Below are positions 44,666 through 52,618 of a stretch of 64,000 bases of DNA, one piece after another. Numbering within the stretch: position 1 is the first letter of the stretch; the number at the start of each line of letters is the position of its first letter. The stretch comes from Subtercola endophyticus (GTDB taxonomy: Bacteria; Actinomycetota; Actinomycetes; Actinomycetales; Microbacteriaceae). The notes under the pieces were generated by a model that saw nothing but the letters and a program-made list of their open reading frames with translations, made no database searches and was not told the DNA's origin. The stretch is taken from positions 3,410,001 through 3,474,000 of the forward strand of contig NZ_CP087997.1 in the NCBI RefSeq assembly GCF_021044565.1. Reading direction: 5' to 3'. The position numbers and the translations under genes are program-made.

Positions 44666-45546
44666 CGGGCGACCTGTGGTCGCAGATCTTCAATTTCGAC
44701 AACTACGGCGAACTTTTCGTACTGCTGCAGAACTCGATCATCGCTGGCGCCGTGCTCGGCGTCGTCGGCGGCCTGATCGGCGTTTTTGTGATGTCTCGCG
44801 ACATGGCGTTCGCTGTGCACGGCATCAGTGAACTCTCGTTCGCCGGGGCATCCGCAGGTCTGCTCTTCGGCGTCGGGGTGGTGGAGGGTTCGATTCTGGG
44901 ATCTCTGGTCGCGGCCGCCGTCATCGGCCTGCTGGGTGCTCGGGCCCGTGACCGCAACTCGATCATTGCCGTGCTGATGCCGTTCGGGCTGGGCCTCGGA
45001 ATACTCTGTCTGTCGCTGTACCCCGGTCGCACCGCGAACAAATTCGGGTTGCTCACCGGCCAGATCGTGGCGGTCGACGACCCGCGGCTCAACTCGCTGA
45101 TCGCCATCTCGATCGTCGTCGTGATCGGCCTCGCCGTCGTCTGGCGGCCACTGATGTTCGCGAGCGTCGATGCCGACGTTGCGTCGGCCCGCGGCATCCC
45201 GACGCGGTTTCTTTCGCTGTACTTCATGCTGCTGCTCGGGCTCGCTGTCGCGGTGTCAGTGCAGATCGTCGGCTCGCTGCTGGTCTTGTCGATTCTCGTC
45301 ACCCCGGCCGCGGCCGCCCTGCGGCTGTCTTCGTCGCCCGTGCTGGTGCCCCTGCTCAGCACGATCTTCGCGGTGGTCTCGCTCGTGGGGGGCATCATGC
45401 TGGCTCTGGGCGGGTCGATTCCGATCAGCCCGTATGTCACGACCATCTCGTTTCTGATCTACGTGGTCTGTCGGGTCATCGGGGGGCGGCGAAGTCGGCG
45501 GGGCAATACAGGGCGAACCGCCGCCATAATGCCCGTGAAAGGCTAA
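44662..45546 (+). CDS. znuB: Zinc ABC transporter permease
   Basis: A 294-residue ABC-3 family permease with about eight TM helices. HGISELSFAGASAGLLFG and GLAVAVSVQIVGSLLVLSILVTPAAAALRL are typical signatures of zinc/manganese permeases. It forms the channel for substrate delivered by ZnuA. It starts inside the znuC stop and ends four bases before zur. Confidence 0.93.
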   Translation: MTGDLWSQIFNFDNYGELFVLLQNSIIAGAVLGVVGGLIGVFVMSRDMAFAVHGISELSFAGASAGLLFGVGVVEGSILGSLVAAAVIGLLGARARDRNSIIAVLMPFGLGLGILCLSLYPGRTANKFGLLTGQIVAVDDPRLNSLIAISIVVVIGLAVVWRPLMFASVDADVASARGIPTRFLSLYFMLLLGLAVAVSVQIVGSLLVLSILVTPAAAALRLSSSPVLVPLLSTIFAVVSLVGGIMLALGGSIPISPYVTTISFLIYVVCRVIGGRRSRRGNTGRTAAIMPVKG

Positions 45547-45550
45547 AATC

Positions 45551-45979
45551 ATGGTCATGCAACGCAACACGTGGCAGCGCGAAGCCGTGCGTTCTGCCCT
45601 CGATACACAGATGGGCTTCGTCAGCGCTCAGAGTCTGCATTCGAAATTGCGGGGTTCAGGATCGCACATCGGTCTCGCTACGGTCTACCGCGCGCTGGGA
45701 GACCTGGCGAGCGAGGGTCAGGCCGATTCGTTGCAGTCGCCCGAGGGTGAGAACCTCTACCGCGCGTGCTCGACCGGGCATCACCATCACTTGATCTGCC
45801 GCAGTTGTGGCCTCGCCGTCGAGATCGAGGCAGACGACGTCGAAGCGTGGGCGAAAAAGGTCGCCAGCCTGCACGGTTTCACGCAGGCGGAGCATGTCGT
45901 CGACGTGTTCGGATACTGTTCATCGTGTGTGGCGCCGTCGCCCGAAACGGCTGCGAACCCCGTCAGCGCGCGGAAGTAG
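45551..45979 (+). CDS. zur: Fur-family regulator, probably Zur
   Basis: A 142-residue Fur-family repressor. The DNA-binding half has FVSAQSLHSKLRGSGSHIGLATVYRAL. The metal-binding half has GHHHHLICRSCG, the VEI stretch, and a second CxxC in GYCSSC, together forming the structural zinc site. It closes the znuACB operon, four bases after znuB, and a matching palindrome covers the operon promoter. It therefore most likely senses zinc and represses uptake, and perhaps also the ribosomal genes downstream. Confidence 0.9.
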   Translation: MVMQRNTWQREAVRSALDTQMGFVSAQSLHSKLRGSGSHIGLATVYRALGDLASEGQADSLQSPEGENLYRACSTGHHHHLICRSCGLAVEIEADDVEAWAKKVASLHGFTQAEHVVDVFGYCSSCVAPSPETAANPVSARK

Positions 45980-46032
45980 CGCCCGCCCAGCTTGCGTAAG
46001 CCCCCTGCGTCACGTAGCATTGGACGCTGATC

Positions 46033-46134
46033 GAGTGGTATCTCCACTCGCATGTACGCAAACCCTCCCTTCTTCTGTTTCGGGAGAGTTGTGCGTGCCG
46101 ACAAGAAAACTTGGGTAGGGCATTTCAGCCCTAC
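46033..46134 (+). promoter_or_regulatory. Structured leader of the rpmB-rpmG-rpsN genes
   Basis: Three hairpins lie between zur and rpmB: GAGTGG / CCACTC (46033-46049), CTCCC / GGGAG (46065-46086) and GTAGGGC-ATTTCA-GCCCTAC (46115-46134). No good copy of the znu palindrome is seen. The leader could provide translational feedback or attenuation. Only the folding potential is seen. Confidence 0.45.
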
Positions 46135-46152
46135 GGTAATTGGAGGAAAACC

Positions 46153-46389
46153 ATGGCCGCAGTGTGCCAGGTGACCGGAGCCGTTCCTGGCTTCGGGCAC
46201 AACATTTCGCACTCGCACCGACGCACCAAGCGTCGTTTCGACCCGAATGTACAGAAGAAGACCTACTACGTTCCGTCACTTCGACGCAACGTCAACCTGA
46301 CGCTTTCGGCTAAGGGCATCAAGGTCATCGATGCTCGTGGCATCGAGGCCGTCGTCAAAGAGATCCAGGCACGCGGGGTGAAGCTCTAA
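46153..46389 (+). CDS. rpmB: 50S ribosomal protein L28
   Basis: A 78-residue L28 ([28 protein letters not shown]). It has a single cysteine and no CxxC pairs, so it is the zinc-independent form. ATG at 46153 with GGAGG upstream. The stop overlaps the rpmG start (TAATG). It follows the znu-zur operon by 170 bases and leads the L28-L33-S14 cluster. Confidence 0.94.
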   Translation: MAAVCQVTGAVPGFGHNISHSHRRTKRRFDPNVQKKTYYVPSLRRNVNLTLSAKGIKVIDARGIEAVVKEIQARGVKL

Positions 46390-46556
46390 TGGCAAAGGCA
46401 CAAGACGTACGCCCGATCATCAAGCTCCGCTCGACCGCCGGAACCGGGTACACCTACGTGACCCGCAAGAACCGTCGTAACGACCCCGACCGCCTCGTGC
46501 TGAAGAAGTACGACCCGGTCATCCGCAAGCACGTCGACTTCAGAGAGGAGCGGTAA
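46389..46556 (+). CDS. rpmG: 50S ribosomal protein L33, cysteine-free
   Basis: A 55-residue L33: [40 protein letters not shown], ending KHVDFREER. None of the four zinc-ligand cysteines of the 'C+' form is present. Zinc-free L33 paralogues are classically induced under zinc starvation in actinobacteria. It sits between L28 and S14 with overlapping or near-abutting ends. Confidence 0.94.
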   Translation: MAKAQDVRPIIKLRSTAGTGYTYVTRKNRRNDPDRLVLKKYDPVIRKHVDFREER

Positions 46557-46560
46557 CACA

Positions 46561-46865
46561 TGGCTAAGACAAGCAAGATCGCAAAGAACGAGCAGCGCAA
46601 GGTCATTGTCGCTCGCTGGGCAACCAAGCGCCTGGAGCTGAAGAAGGCTCTCGTCGACATCAACGGAACCGACGAGTCGCGTGAAGCAGCTCGTGTCGGT
46701 CTGCAGAAGCTTCCCCGTGACGCTTCGCCGGTGCGCGTGCGCAACCGCGACGCTGTCGACGGCCGCCCCCGCGGTCACCTCTCGAACTTCGGCATCTCGC
46801 GTGTTCGTTTTCGTGAAATGGCTCACCGGGGCGAGTTGCCGGGCATTACGAAGTCAAGCTGGTAG
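46561..46865 (+). CDS. rpsN: 30S ribosomal protein S14, cysteine-free long form
   Basis: A 101-residue S14 ([20 protein letters not shown] ... [20 protein letters not shown]). The short zinc-binding S14 is about 61 residues with CxxC pairs; this long form has no cysteines. Together with the L28 and L33 here it makes a zinc-sparing ribosomal set right behind the zinc-uptake operon. It may be this organism's alternative set or its only one. Confidence 0.95.
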
Positions 46866-46879
46866 GTTACCCTCGGTCG

Positions 46880-47022
46880 CCTGAGCGCGCCAGCCCTCCC
46901 TCGGAAGGGTCGGTCGCCCAGGCGAAATGTGGCCTCTCGGGCCATGCCGTGCTTTACTGCTTCACTGAGAACTACAAAAAATTTGCTGCCTCTGCAGCAG
47001 GATGGTCCGAGGAGGACACTAA
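46880..47022 (+). promoter_or_regulatory. rpsN terminator and HU promoter region
   Basis: CGCCTG (46878-46883) and CAGGCG (46919-46924) can pair around CCCTCCCTCGGAAGGG, a possible terminator for rpsN. Beyond lies an AT-rich stretch ending in GAGGAGG before the HU start. No further gene is seen. Confidence 0.4.
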
Positions 47023-47310
47023 ATGGCTGATAAGTCACTCAACAAGACCGAGCTCGTCGCTGCCGTCGCCGCCGCGTCTGGCCAGACCCAGACCGCTGTC
47101 AACGAGGTGCTCGACTCCTTGTTCACCACTCTCGCCGACTCGGTGTCGAACGGCGTGAAGGTCACCATCCCGGGCTGGCTCGCCGTCGAGCGCACCTCGC
47201 GTGCCGCTCGCACCGGTCGCAACCCGCAAACCGGCGAGGCCATTCAGATCGCCGCCGGCAACTCGGTGAAGATCAGCGCAGGCAGCAAGCTCAAGGCTGC
47301 CGTCAAGTAG
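47023..47310 (+). CDS. HU-family DNA-binding protein
   Basis: A 95-residue nucleoid protein. NKTELVAAVAAASGQTQTAVNEVLDSLF forms the helical dimer body. VTIPGWLAVERTSRAARTGRNPQTGEAIQI is the DNA-binding beta arm with the conserved RxGRNPxTGE. It lacks the long Lys/Ala tail of mycobacterial HupB. GAGGAGG precedes the ATG. A strong terminator follows. Confidence 0.95.
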   Translation: MADKSLNKTELVAAVAAASGQTQTAVNEVLDSLFTTLADSVSNGVKVTIPGWLAVERTSRAARTGRNPQTGEAIQIAAGNSVKISAGSKLKAAVK

Positions 47311-47323
47311 TTCTGCTTTTCGA

Positions 47324-47363
47324 GAAGGGGATTCCGGCTTCGGCCGGGATCCCCTTCTTTTTT
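47324..47363 (+). terminator. Rho-independent terminator after HU
   Basis: GAAGGGGATTCCGGC (47324-47338), loop TTCG, GCCGGGATCCCCTTC, then TTTTTT. A stem of about 15 bp with one mismatch and a run of T; a textbook intrinsic terminator. Confidence 0.92.
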
Positions 47364-47444
47364 GCACAGCCGGAGCACACCCGGCGTTATGCACAGATGG
47401 CCGCTCGGGCGGGCTTCCCAGGCAGGCTGACGTAGGGTTGACGG

Positions 47445-49403
47445 GTGCCAAAAGTCATTCGCATCGTGGGGCCCGCCGCCCTGGTGGCGGTGGCTTTCGT
47501 CGCGCTCATCTTCGGCCTGCAGTACGGCGGCGGCGCCACCGCGTTGCTGCTCGAAGACCCGGGCCCCCTGGTGCGCTTCGGGCTGCCGATCGCTACCCTG
47601 TTCGTCAACCTCAGCGCCTCCTTGACCATCGGGGCGCTTCTGCTCGCGGTGTTCGTGCTGCGAAACGACAAGCCCGAATTCGCTCGCGCCCTCGACGTGG
47701 CGGCAGCGGGGGCCGCGCTGCTCACCGTATCGGCCGCCATCACCGGTTTCTTGAGCTTCTTGAACGTGACCGCATCGTCGGCGAGTCTGGACTCGAAGTT
47801 CGGTCAGATTCTCGGTCAGTTTCTCAGTGACGTGCCGCTCGGCCAGGCCTGGCTCGAAACCACTCTCATCGCTGCGGCGGTCACCGTGCTGTGTTTCGCC
47901 GTGAGAAATCTCACAGGCCTCGTCTTCGTGGGCGTGCTCGCGGTCATCGCCCTGGTGCCCATGGCCCAGCAGGGGCACGCTGCGGGCACCGACGGCCATG
48001 ACGCAGCGATCACCGCTTTGTTCTTGCATCTCTTGTTCGCTGCGGTCTGGCTCGGTGGACTGCTGACCCTCGCGCTTCTGTCGCGGCAGCTCGACAATGC
48101 GCGGCTGGTCGAAGCGGTTTCGCGGTACTCGACCGTTGCGCTGGTCTGCTTCATCGTCGTAGCGACCTCGGGGTACGTGAGCGCCGAGCTGCGAATCGGT
48201 TCGCTTGATCGGCTGCTCACGCCGTACGGAATCCTCGTTCTCATCAAGGTGGCGGCCCTTATTGTGCTGGGGCTCATCGGCGCGATGTACCGACGGCTGC
48301 TCATTCGGCGGCTGAACGACGGTCGTGGGCGTGCGGTGTTCTGGCGCATCGTCGTTGCCGAACTCGTGTTCATGGGCGTCGCATCGGGTGTCGCGGTGGC
48401 GTTGGCTCGCACGGCCACGCCCATTCCCGAAGTGCTGCCGAGCAGCCCGACGCCCGCAGAGATCATCACTGGGTCACCGCTGCCCCCCGAGCTGACTTTC
48501 GCGAGCTATTTCACGCAGTGGAACTTCGACCTGCTCTGGCTGCTCATCTGCGGTTTCGGAATCTTCTTCTACATCGCCGGAGTGGTTCGGCTGCACCGCC
48601 GCGGCGACAAATGGCCGATCTACCGCACCGTTCTGTGGATAGCCGGCATGCTGTTGTTGTTCTACGTCACCAACGGCTTCATGAACGTGTACGAGAAGTA
48701 CCTGTTCAGCGTGCACATGATGGGCCACATGGTTCTCGCCATGATGATTCCCATCTTGCTCGTCTCTGCCGGGCCCATCACTCTCGCCATGCGTGCCATC
48801 AAGAAGCGTAACGACGGCACCCGCGGCGCTCGCGAATGGCTGCTGCTCGCCGTGCATTCGAGGGTCGGCGAGTTCTTAGCCAATCCCATCGTGGCCGCTG
48901 TGCTCTTTGCGAGCAGCCTCATCGTGTTCTACTACTCACCTCTCTTCCGGTGGGCCACAACCGACCACATCGGGCACGAGTGGATGATCGTGCACTTCTT
49001 GATCGTCGGCTACCTCTTTGCGCAGGCCCTCATCGGCATCGACCCGGTGAAGCGCAAACTGCCGTATCCGTTCAAGCTGCTGCTTTTGCTCGGCACCATG
49101 GCCTTCCACGCCTTCTTCGGGTTGACGCTCATGACGGGCTCGGGACTACTGCTCGCCGATTGGTATGGCTCCATGGGGCGCGCCTGGGGCGTCAGCGCCA
49201 TTGCAGACCAACAAGCCGGCGGCGGCATTGCGTGGAGCATCGGAGAGATTCCGACCGTTATTCTGGCAATCGTGGTGGCCATCCAGTGGAGCAGAAACGA
49301 TACGAAAGAGACCAAACGTCTCGACCGCAACGCCGACCGCACGCACGACGCCGAGTTGAACGATTACAACGCGATGCTGCAGCGGCTCGACAAGACGCGA
49401 TGA
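47445..49403 (+). CDS. CopD/CtaG-type copper membrane protein
   Basis: A 652-residue membrane protein with two parts. The N-terminal half (about 1-300) resembles CopD (GHAAGTDGHDAAITALFLHLLFAAVWLGGLLTLAL). The C-terminal half (about 345-610) resembles the caa3-oxidase assembly factor CtaG (FSVHMMGHMVLAMMIPILL, DHIGHEWMIVHFLIVGYLFA, MAFHAFFGLTLM). Conserved His and Met residues in these helices suggest copper handling, probably copper delivery to cytochrome oxidase. The joined form is common in actinobacteria. GTG start. Confidence 0.87.
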   Translation: MPKVIRIVGPAALVAVAFVALIFGLQYGGGATALLLEDPGPLVRFGLPIATLFVNLSASLTIGALLLAVFVLRNDKPEFARALDVAAAGAALLTVSAAITGFLSFLNVTASSASLDSKFGQILGQFLSDVPLGQAWLETTLIAAAVTVLCFAVRNLTGLVFVGVLAVIALVPMAQQGHAAGTDGHDAAITALFLHLLFAAVWLGGLLTLALLSRQLDNARLVEAVSRYSTVALVCFIVVATSGYVSAELRIGSLDRLLTPYGILVLIKVAALIVLGLIGAMYRRLLIRRLNDGRGRAVFWRIVVAELVFMGVASGVAVALARTATPIPEVLPSSPTPAEIITGSPLPPELTFASYFTQWNFDLLWLLICGFGIFFYIAGVVRLHRRGDKWPIYRTVLWIAGMLLLFYVTNGFMNVYEKYLFSVHMMGHMVLAMMIPILLVSAGPITLAMRAIKKRNDGTRGAREWLLLAVHSRVGEFLANPIVAAVLFASSLIVFYYSPLFRWATTDHIGHEWMIVHFLIVGYLFAQALIGIDPVKRKLPYPFKLLLLLGTMAFHAFFGLTLMTGSGLLLADWYGSMGRAWGVSAIADQQAGGGIAWSIGEIPTVILAIVVAIQWSRNDTKETKRLDRNADRTHDAELNDYNAMLQRLDKTR

Positions 49404-49425
49404 GCGGCGCGGCAGAACCGGCGGG

Positions 49426-50706
49426 GTGGGCATCGTGGCGAGGGTAGGCGCTCCCGAGCTCTCTGCTGAGCAGAAGCGTGTCTTCGACCTCATCGAGGGC
49501 ACGAAGAGCCATGTCTTCGTCACGGGCCGGGCGGGTACCGGAAAATCCACCCTGCTGAACCACTTGGCGTGGAACACCGAGAAACAGCTCGTCATCTCTG
49601 CCCCGACCGGGGTCGCCGCGCTGAATGTGGGTGGGCAGACCATCCACTCGCTCTTTCGGTTGCCGATCGGCGTCATCGCCGACCACGACATCGAGCAGGG
49701 CGGCGACGTGCGCAAACTGCTCAACACCATCGACACGCTTGTCATCGACGAGGTATCGATGGTGAACGCCGACCTCATGGACGCGATGGACCGCAGCCTG
49801 CGTCAGGCGCGGCAGCGGCCCCTCGAGGCGTTCGGCGGAGTTCAGGTGGTGCTGTTCGGCGACCCCTACCAGCTCGCGCCGGTGCCGGGCGATTCCGATG
49901 AGCGGGCGTATTTCAGCGATCACTACTCGTCGATGTGGTTCTTCGACGCCAAAGTATGGCGCGAGGCGACGCTCAACATCGTCGAGCTCACCGAGATTCA
50001 TCGGCAGCACGACGACCAGTTCAAGTTCATGCTGAATGCGGTGCGGCAGGGCATGGTCACCAAAGAGATCGCCGACGTTCTGAACGGCGCCGGCGCGCGA
50101 ACACCGCCGACCGACGGAACGATCACTCTCGCGACGCGAAACGACTCCGTCAACCGCATCAATGCCGAAGCGCTCAAGCGGCTCAAGGGGCCCGTGAAGA
50201 CGGCGAAGGCTCAGGTTTCCGGCGACTTCGGTGGTCGGGCGTTTCCGGCCGACGAGAACCTCGAGCTGAAGGCGGGCGCTCAGGTGATGTTCTTGCGCAA
50301 CGACTCAGACCAGCGCTGGGTGAATGGCACGGTGGGAACCGTGACGAAGATCTCCGGTTCTGTCTGGGTCGAGGTCGAGGGTGAGGTGCACGAGGTCGAG
50401 CCCGTGAGTTGGGAAAAGTACAAGTACAACTACTCTCAGACGAGCAAGCAGCTGACCAAAGACGTGGTGGGGGAGTTCACGCAGTTTCCTCTGCGGTTGG
50501 CCTGGGCGGTGACCATCCACAAGTCTCAGGGCAAGACGTACGACTCGGCGATTGTCGACCTGGGCTCCCGGGTGTTCAGTTCGGGGCAGACCTACGTGGC
50601 GCTCAGCAGGCTCACGTCTCTCGAGGGTCTCTACCTGACGAGGCCGTTGCGCCCGTCAGACATCATCGTCGATGCGAACGTACAGAGGTTCATGCGGCGC
50701 GGTTGA
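49426..50706 (+). CDS. Pif1/RecD-like DNA helicase
   Basis: A 426-residue superfamily 1B helicase. Walker A VTGRAGTGKSTLLNH is near residues 32-46, APTGVAALNVGG is motif Ia, TLVIDEVSMVNADLMDAM is Walker B, GDPYQLAPVPG is motif III, and AVTIHKSQGKTYD with YVALSRLTSLEGLYL are motifs V and VI. Pif1-type enzymes unwind G-quadruplex and forked DNA; bacterial members are common but little studied. It begins 22 bases after the CtaG gene. GTG start with an alternative three codons later. Confidence 0.9.
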   Translation: MGIVARVGAPELSAEQKRVFDLIEGTKSHVFVTGRAGTGKSTLLNHLAWNTEKQLVISAPTGVAALNVGGQTIHSLFRLPIGVIADHDIEQGGDVRKLLNTIDTLVIDEVSMVNADLMDAMDRSLRQARQRPLEAFGGVQVVLFGDPYQLAPVPGDSDERAYFSDHYSSMWFFDAKVWREATLNIVELTEIHRQHDDQFKFMLNAVRQGMVTKEIADVLNGAGARTPPTDGTITLATRNDSVNRINAEALKRLKGPVKTAKAQVSGDFGGRAFPADENLELKAGAQVMFLRNDSDQRWVNGTVGTVTKISGSVWVEVEGEVHEVEPVSWEKYKYNYSQTSKQLTKDVVGEFTQFPLRLAWAVTIHKSQGKTYDSAIVDLGSRVFSSGQTYVALSRLTSLEGLYLTRPLRPSDIIVDANVQRFMRRG

Positions 50707-50764
50707 GCCGGGCATCCGCTGGCGACCAGTCGTTCAGGCGGCGCACCGACGAGTGCGAGATGCG

Positions 50765-51529
50765 TCAGGCGGTCGCCGCGACCGCGGCCACCACGGCCTC
50801 TGCCAACTCGTCGGGCCGTGAGAACTGCGGCCAGTGGCCCGTGAGCAGCTCGACGACCGTCAGAGCGTTGAGTTTTGTCAGTTCGGCGAGAAACGGTGCG
50901 CCCTGCTCGGCATAGTCGTTCAGCTGAGCTGCCGTGAGTGTGCACGTGATCACCGTCGACGGAATGTCGAAGCGGCGCGGGTCGCTGACCGCCTGCAGGT
51001 CTTTCGACACACGGCTGGGCTCGGCGATGGCGTTCGCCCTGAACTCCTCGAGCAGCTTGGGAGTGAGGCCGACGAGTTCGTCGGGGTCGAAGAACTCCCA
51101 GGCCGGCAAAGGCATTTCGCCGCCGACCTCGGGAATGTTCGGATTGATGGCGAGACCCGCGGCGAGCGGGCCGCTGTCGACGTAGACGATGCGTGCGATT
51201 CGGGTGGGGCGCTGGTCGGCGGCCGCGTAACTGATGGGGCCGCCACCGCTGTGGCCGACGAGAACGATGTCGGCCGCGGTGCGGTCGACGCTTCCGTCGT
51301 GGTCGAATGTGTCTGCCGCCGGGTGCCCGCCCGTGCCTACGGCATCGATGGCGGCGACAACGGCCGCCACCTGGTCGGCGAGCGTTATGCCGCTGCGGTC
51401 GGCATCGGCCGATTCGAGCCCGGGCAACGTCAACGCGTGCACCGAATGCCCGGCGTCGACGAGTGCCGCTGAGACCGGTGACCATGACCAGGCGCCCAGC
51501 CAGAATCCCGGAACCAAGATGACGTTCAT
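50765..51529 (-). CDS. Alpha/beta hydrolase
   Basis: A 254-residue alpha/beta-fold hydrolase. The oxyanion region is ILVPGFWLGAWSW, the nucleophile elbow is VLVGHSGGGPISYAA (Ser at about residue 94), and a late GHWPQFSRPDEL supplies the His. An insert near 70-84 (ADTFDHDGSVDRT) lengthens the loop before the elbow. Substrate unknown; resemblance is to esterase/haloperoxidase-like members. It is transcribed alone, convergent with the helicase. Confidence 0.87.
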   Translation of the reverse strand: MNVILVPGFWLGAWSWSPVSAALVDAGHSVHALTLPGLESADADRSGITLADQVAAVVAAIDAVGTGGHPAADTFDHDGSVDRTAADIVLVGHSGGGPISYAAADQRPTRIARIVYVDSGPLAAGLAINPNIPEVGGEMPLPAWEFFDPDELVGLTPKLLEEFRANAIAEPSRVSKDLQAVSDPRRFDIPSTVITCTLTAAQLNDYAEQGAPFLAELTKLNALTVVELLTGHWPQFSRPDELAEAVVAAVAATA

Positions 51530-51613
51530 GGTCGTCCCCGCTTACTGTCTGTGTCGCCCATCGGCTGCGCTGCTTACCGACTGCGCCGCCTGACGACTGC
51601 GCTGCCTGTCGAG

Positions 51614-52267
51614 CTATGCCGCGGCCGCTGCTTTGGCGTCGGCCAGGTCGATGAACAGCTCTGTGTTGAAACGATACGCCTCGATGACCTCGTCGATGAC
51701 CCGGTCGCGTTCGTCGGCGCTCCAGCCGACGGCGTCGAGTTGCGCACGGTAGGTCTCTTTGAATTCGCGTGGCTTCGCTATGTCGGCGAAGAGGTAGAAG
51801 CCCACGCCGTTGGTCTCGAACCCGAACTGACGCTGCATGAGAGTGCGGATGACCTGGCCACCCGACAGGTCGCCGAGGTAACGCGTGTAGTGGTGTGCGA
51901 TGAAGCCGCCGGGCCAGCGTTCGCCCACCTCGTTGATGCGCGCCACGTACCGCGCCGTCGTGTTCAGCGGGGTGATCTGTTCGAGCCAGTCGTCACCGAT
52001 CAGAAACCGCAGGTCTTCACGAATCGCGGGCAGCCGGGTGAGTTTGGGCGAGATGAACGGGGCGGCCGTGGGGTCGTCTGCCATCTTCTCGGCCGCGGAT
52101 TCGATGGCCTCGTAGATGAAGTAGTGCTGCGCGACGAGCGCAATGTAGTCGTCGCGGCTCCCCCTGCCGCTCATGAGATCGCTCATGAAGCCGGCCCCTT
52201 CGCTCTCGCCGTGGCCAGACCACGTGCGCTCGCGCAGGGCCTGCGAGAAGGGGATCACATTCGACAC
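51614..52267 (-). CDS. Heme oxygenase (biliverdin-producing)
   Basis: A 217-residue HO/HmuO-type enzyme that opens heme to biliverdin, CO and iron. The proximal His is in ERTWSGHGESEGAGF (about residue 19), and the distal-helix glycines are in TRYLGDLSGGQVIRTLM. FYLFADIAKPREFKETYRAQL is typical of the C-terminal region. An iron-box-like palindrome lies just upstream, so it is probably induced by iron starvation. A DUF2470 gene of heme-linked type precedes it on the strand. Confidence 0.93.
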   Translation of the reverse strand: MSNVIPFSQALRERTWSGHGESEGAGFMSDLMSGRGSRDDYIALVAQHYFIYEAIESAAEKMADDPTAAPFISPKLTRLPAIREDLRFLIGDDWLEQITPLNTTARYVARINEVGERWPGGFIAHHYTRYLGDLSGGQVIRTLMQRQFGFETNGVGFYLFADIAKPREFKETYRAQLDAVGWSADERDRVIDEVIEAYRFNTELFIDLADAKAAAAA

Positions 52268-52276
52268 GTCGGCTCC

Positions 52277-52299
52277 TAGGTAAGTGTACCCTAACCTTA
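52277..52299 (-). promoter_or_regulatory. DtxR/IdeR-type iron box before heme oxygenase
   Basis: On the minus strand the sequence reads TAAGGTTAGGGTACACTTAC, resembling the actinobacterial iron box TTAGGTTAGGCTAACCTAA. It lies within 32 bases of the heme oxygenase start and overlaps the stop codon of the DUF2470 gene. Iron repression is inferred. Confidence 0.6.
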
Positions 52300-52608
52300 C
52301 TCGACGCCGTGGCGGGGCGGAAGACCGAGGGCTGCGCTCGCCGAATCGTAGAGGGCGACGATCTGCTGCCGAATCTCAGCGCGGGACTCTATGGCGCCGG
52401 CAGGCCACGGGATGACGATCTGGGTGCTCTCGTCTTCGGGCACGAGCCAGGCGCTCCAGGTCGCGCCCACCGAGTCGAGGTCGATCATCTCGGCGCGTTC
52501 GGCATCGGGAGCACCGAACGCGCGAACGATGACGAGGTTGTCTTCGGGGTGGTCGTTGTTCATGTGCGCGAGTATCGCGCCGACGACGTCGGCAGAGAAA
52601 GTGGTCAT
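52297..52608 (-). CDS. DUF2470 domain protein (heme-associated)
   Basis: A 103-residue protein. FSADVVGAILAHMNNDHPEDNLVIVRAFG is the typical DUF2470 start, with a conserved His in NNDHPEDN. The domain also occurs at the C-terminus of some heme-utilisation (HugZ-like) proteins. It stands 29 bases upstream of the heme oxygenase gene, supporting a role in heme iron release. An IS481 element is inserted 10 bp before its start, likely cutting it from its original promoter. Confidence 0.85.
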   Translation of the reverse strand: MTTFSADVVGAILAHMNNDHPEDNLVIVRAFGAPDAERAEMIDLDSVGATWSAWLVPEDESTQIVIPWPAGAIESRAEIRQQIVALYDSASAALGLPPRHGVE

Positions 52609-52618
52609 GGCAACACAC

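Noticed and set aside
46033..46134. A second Zur box before rpmB
   Set aside because: The hairpins there do not resemble the AT-rich palindrome at the znu promoter.
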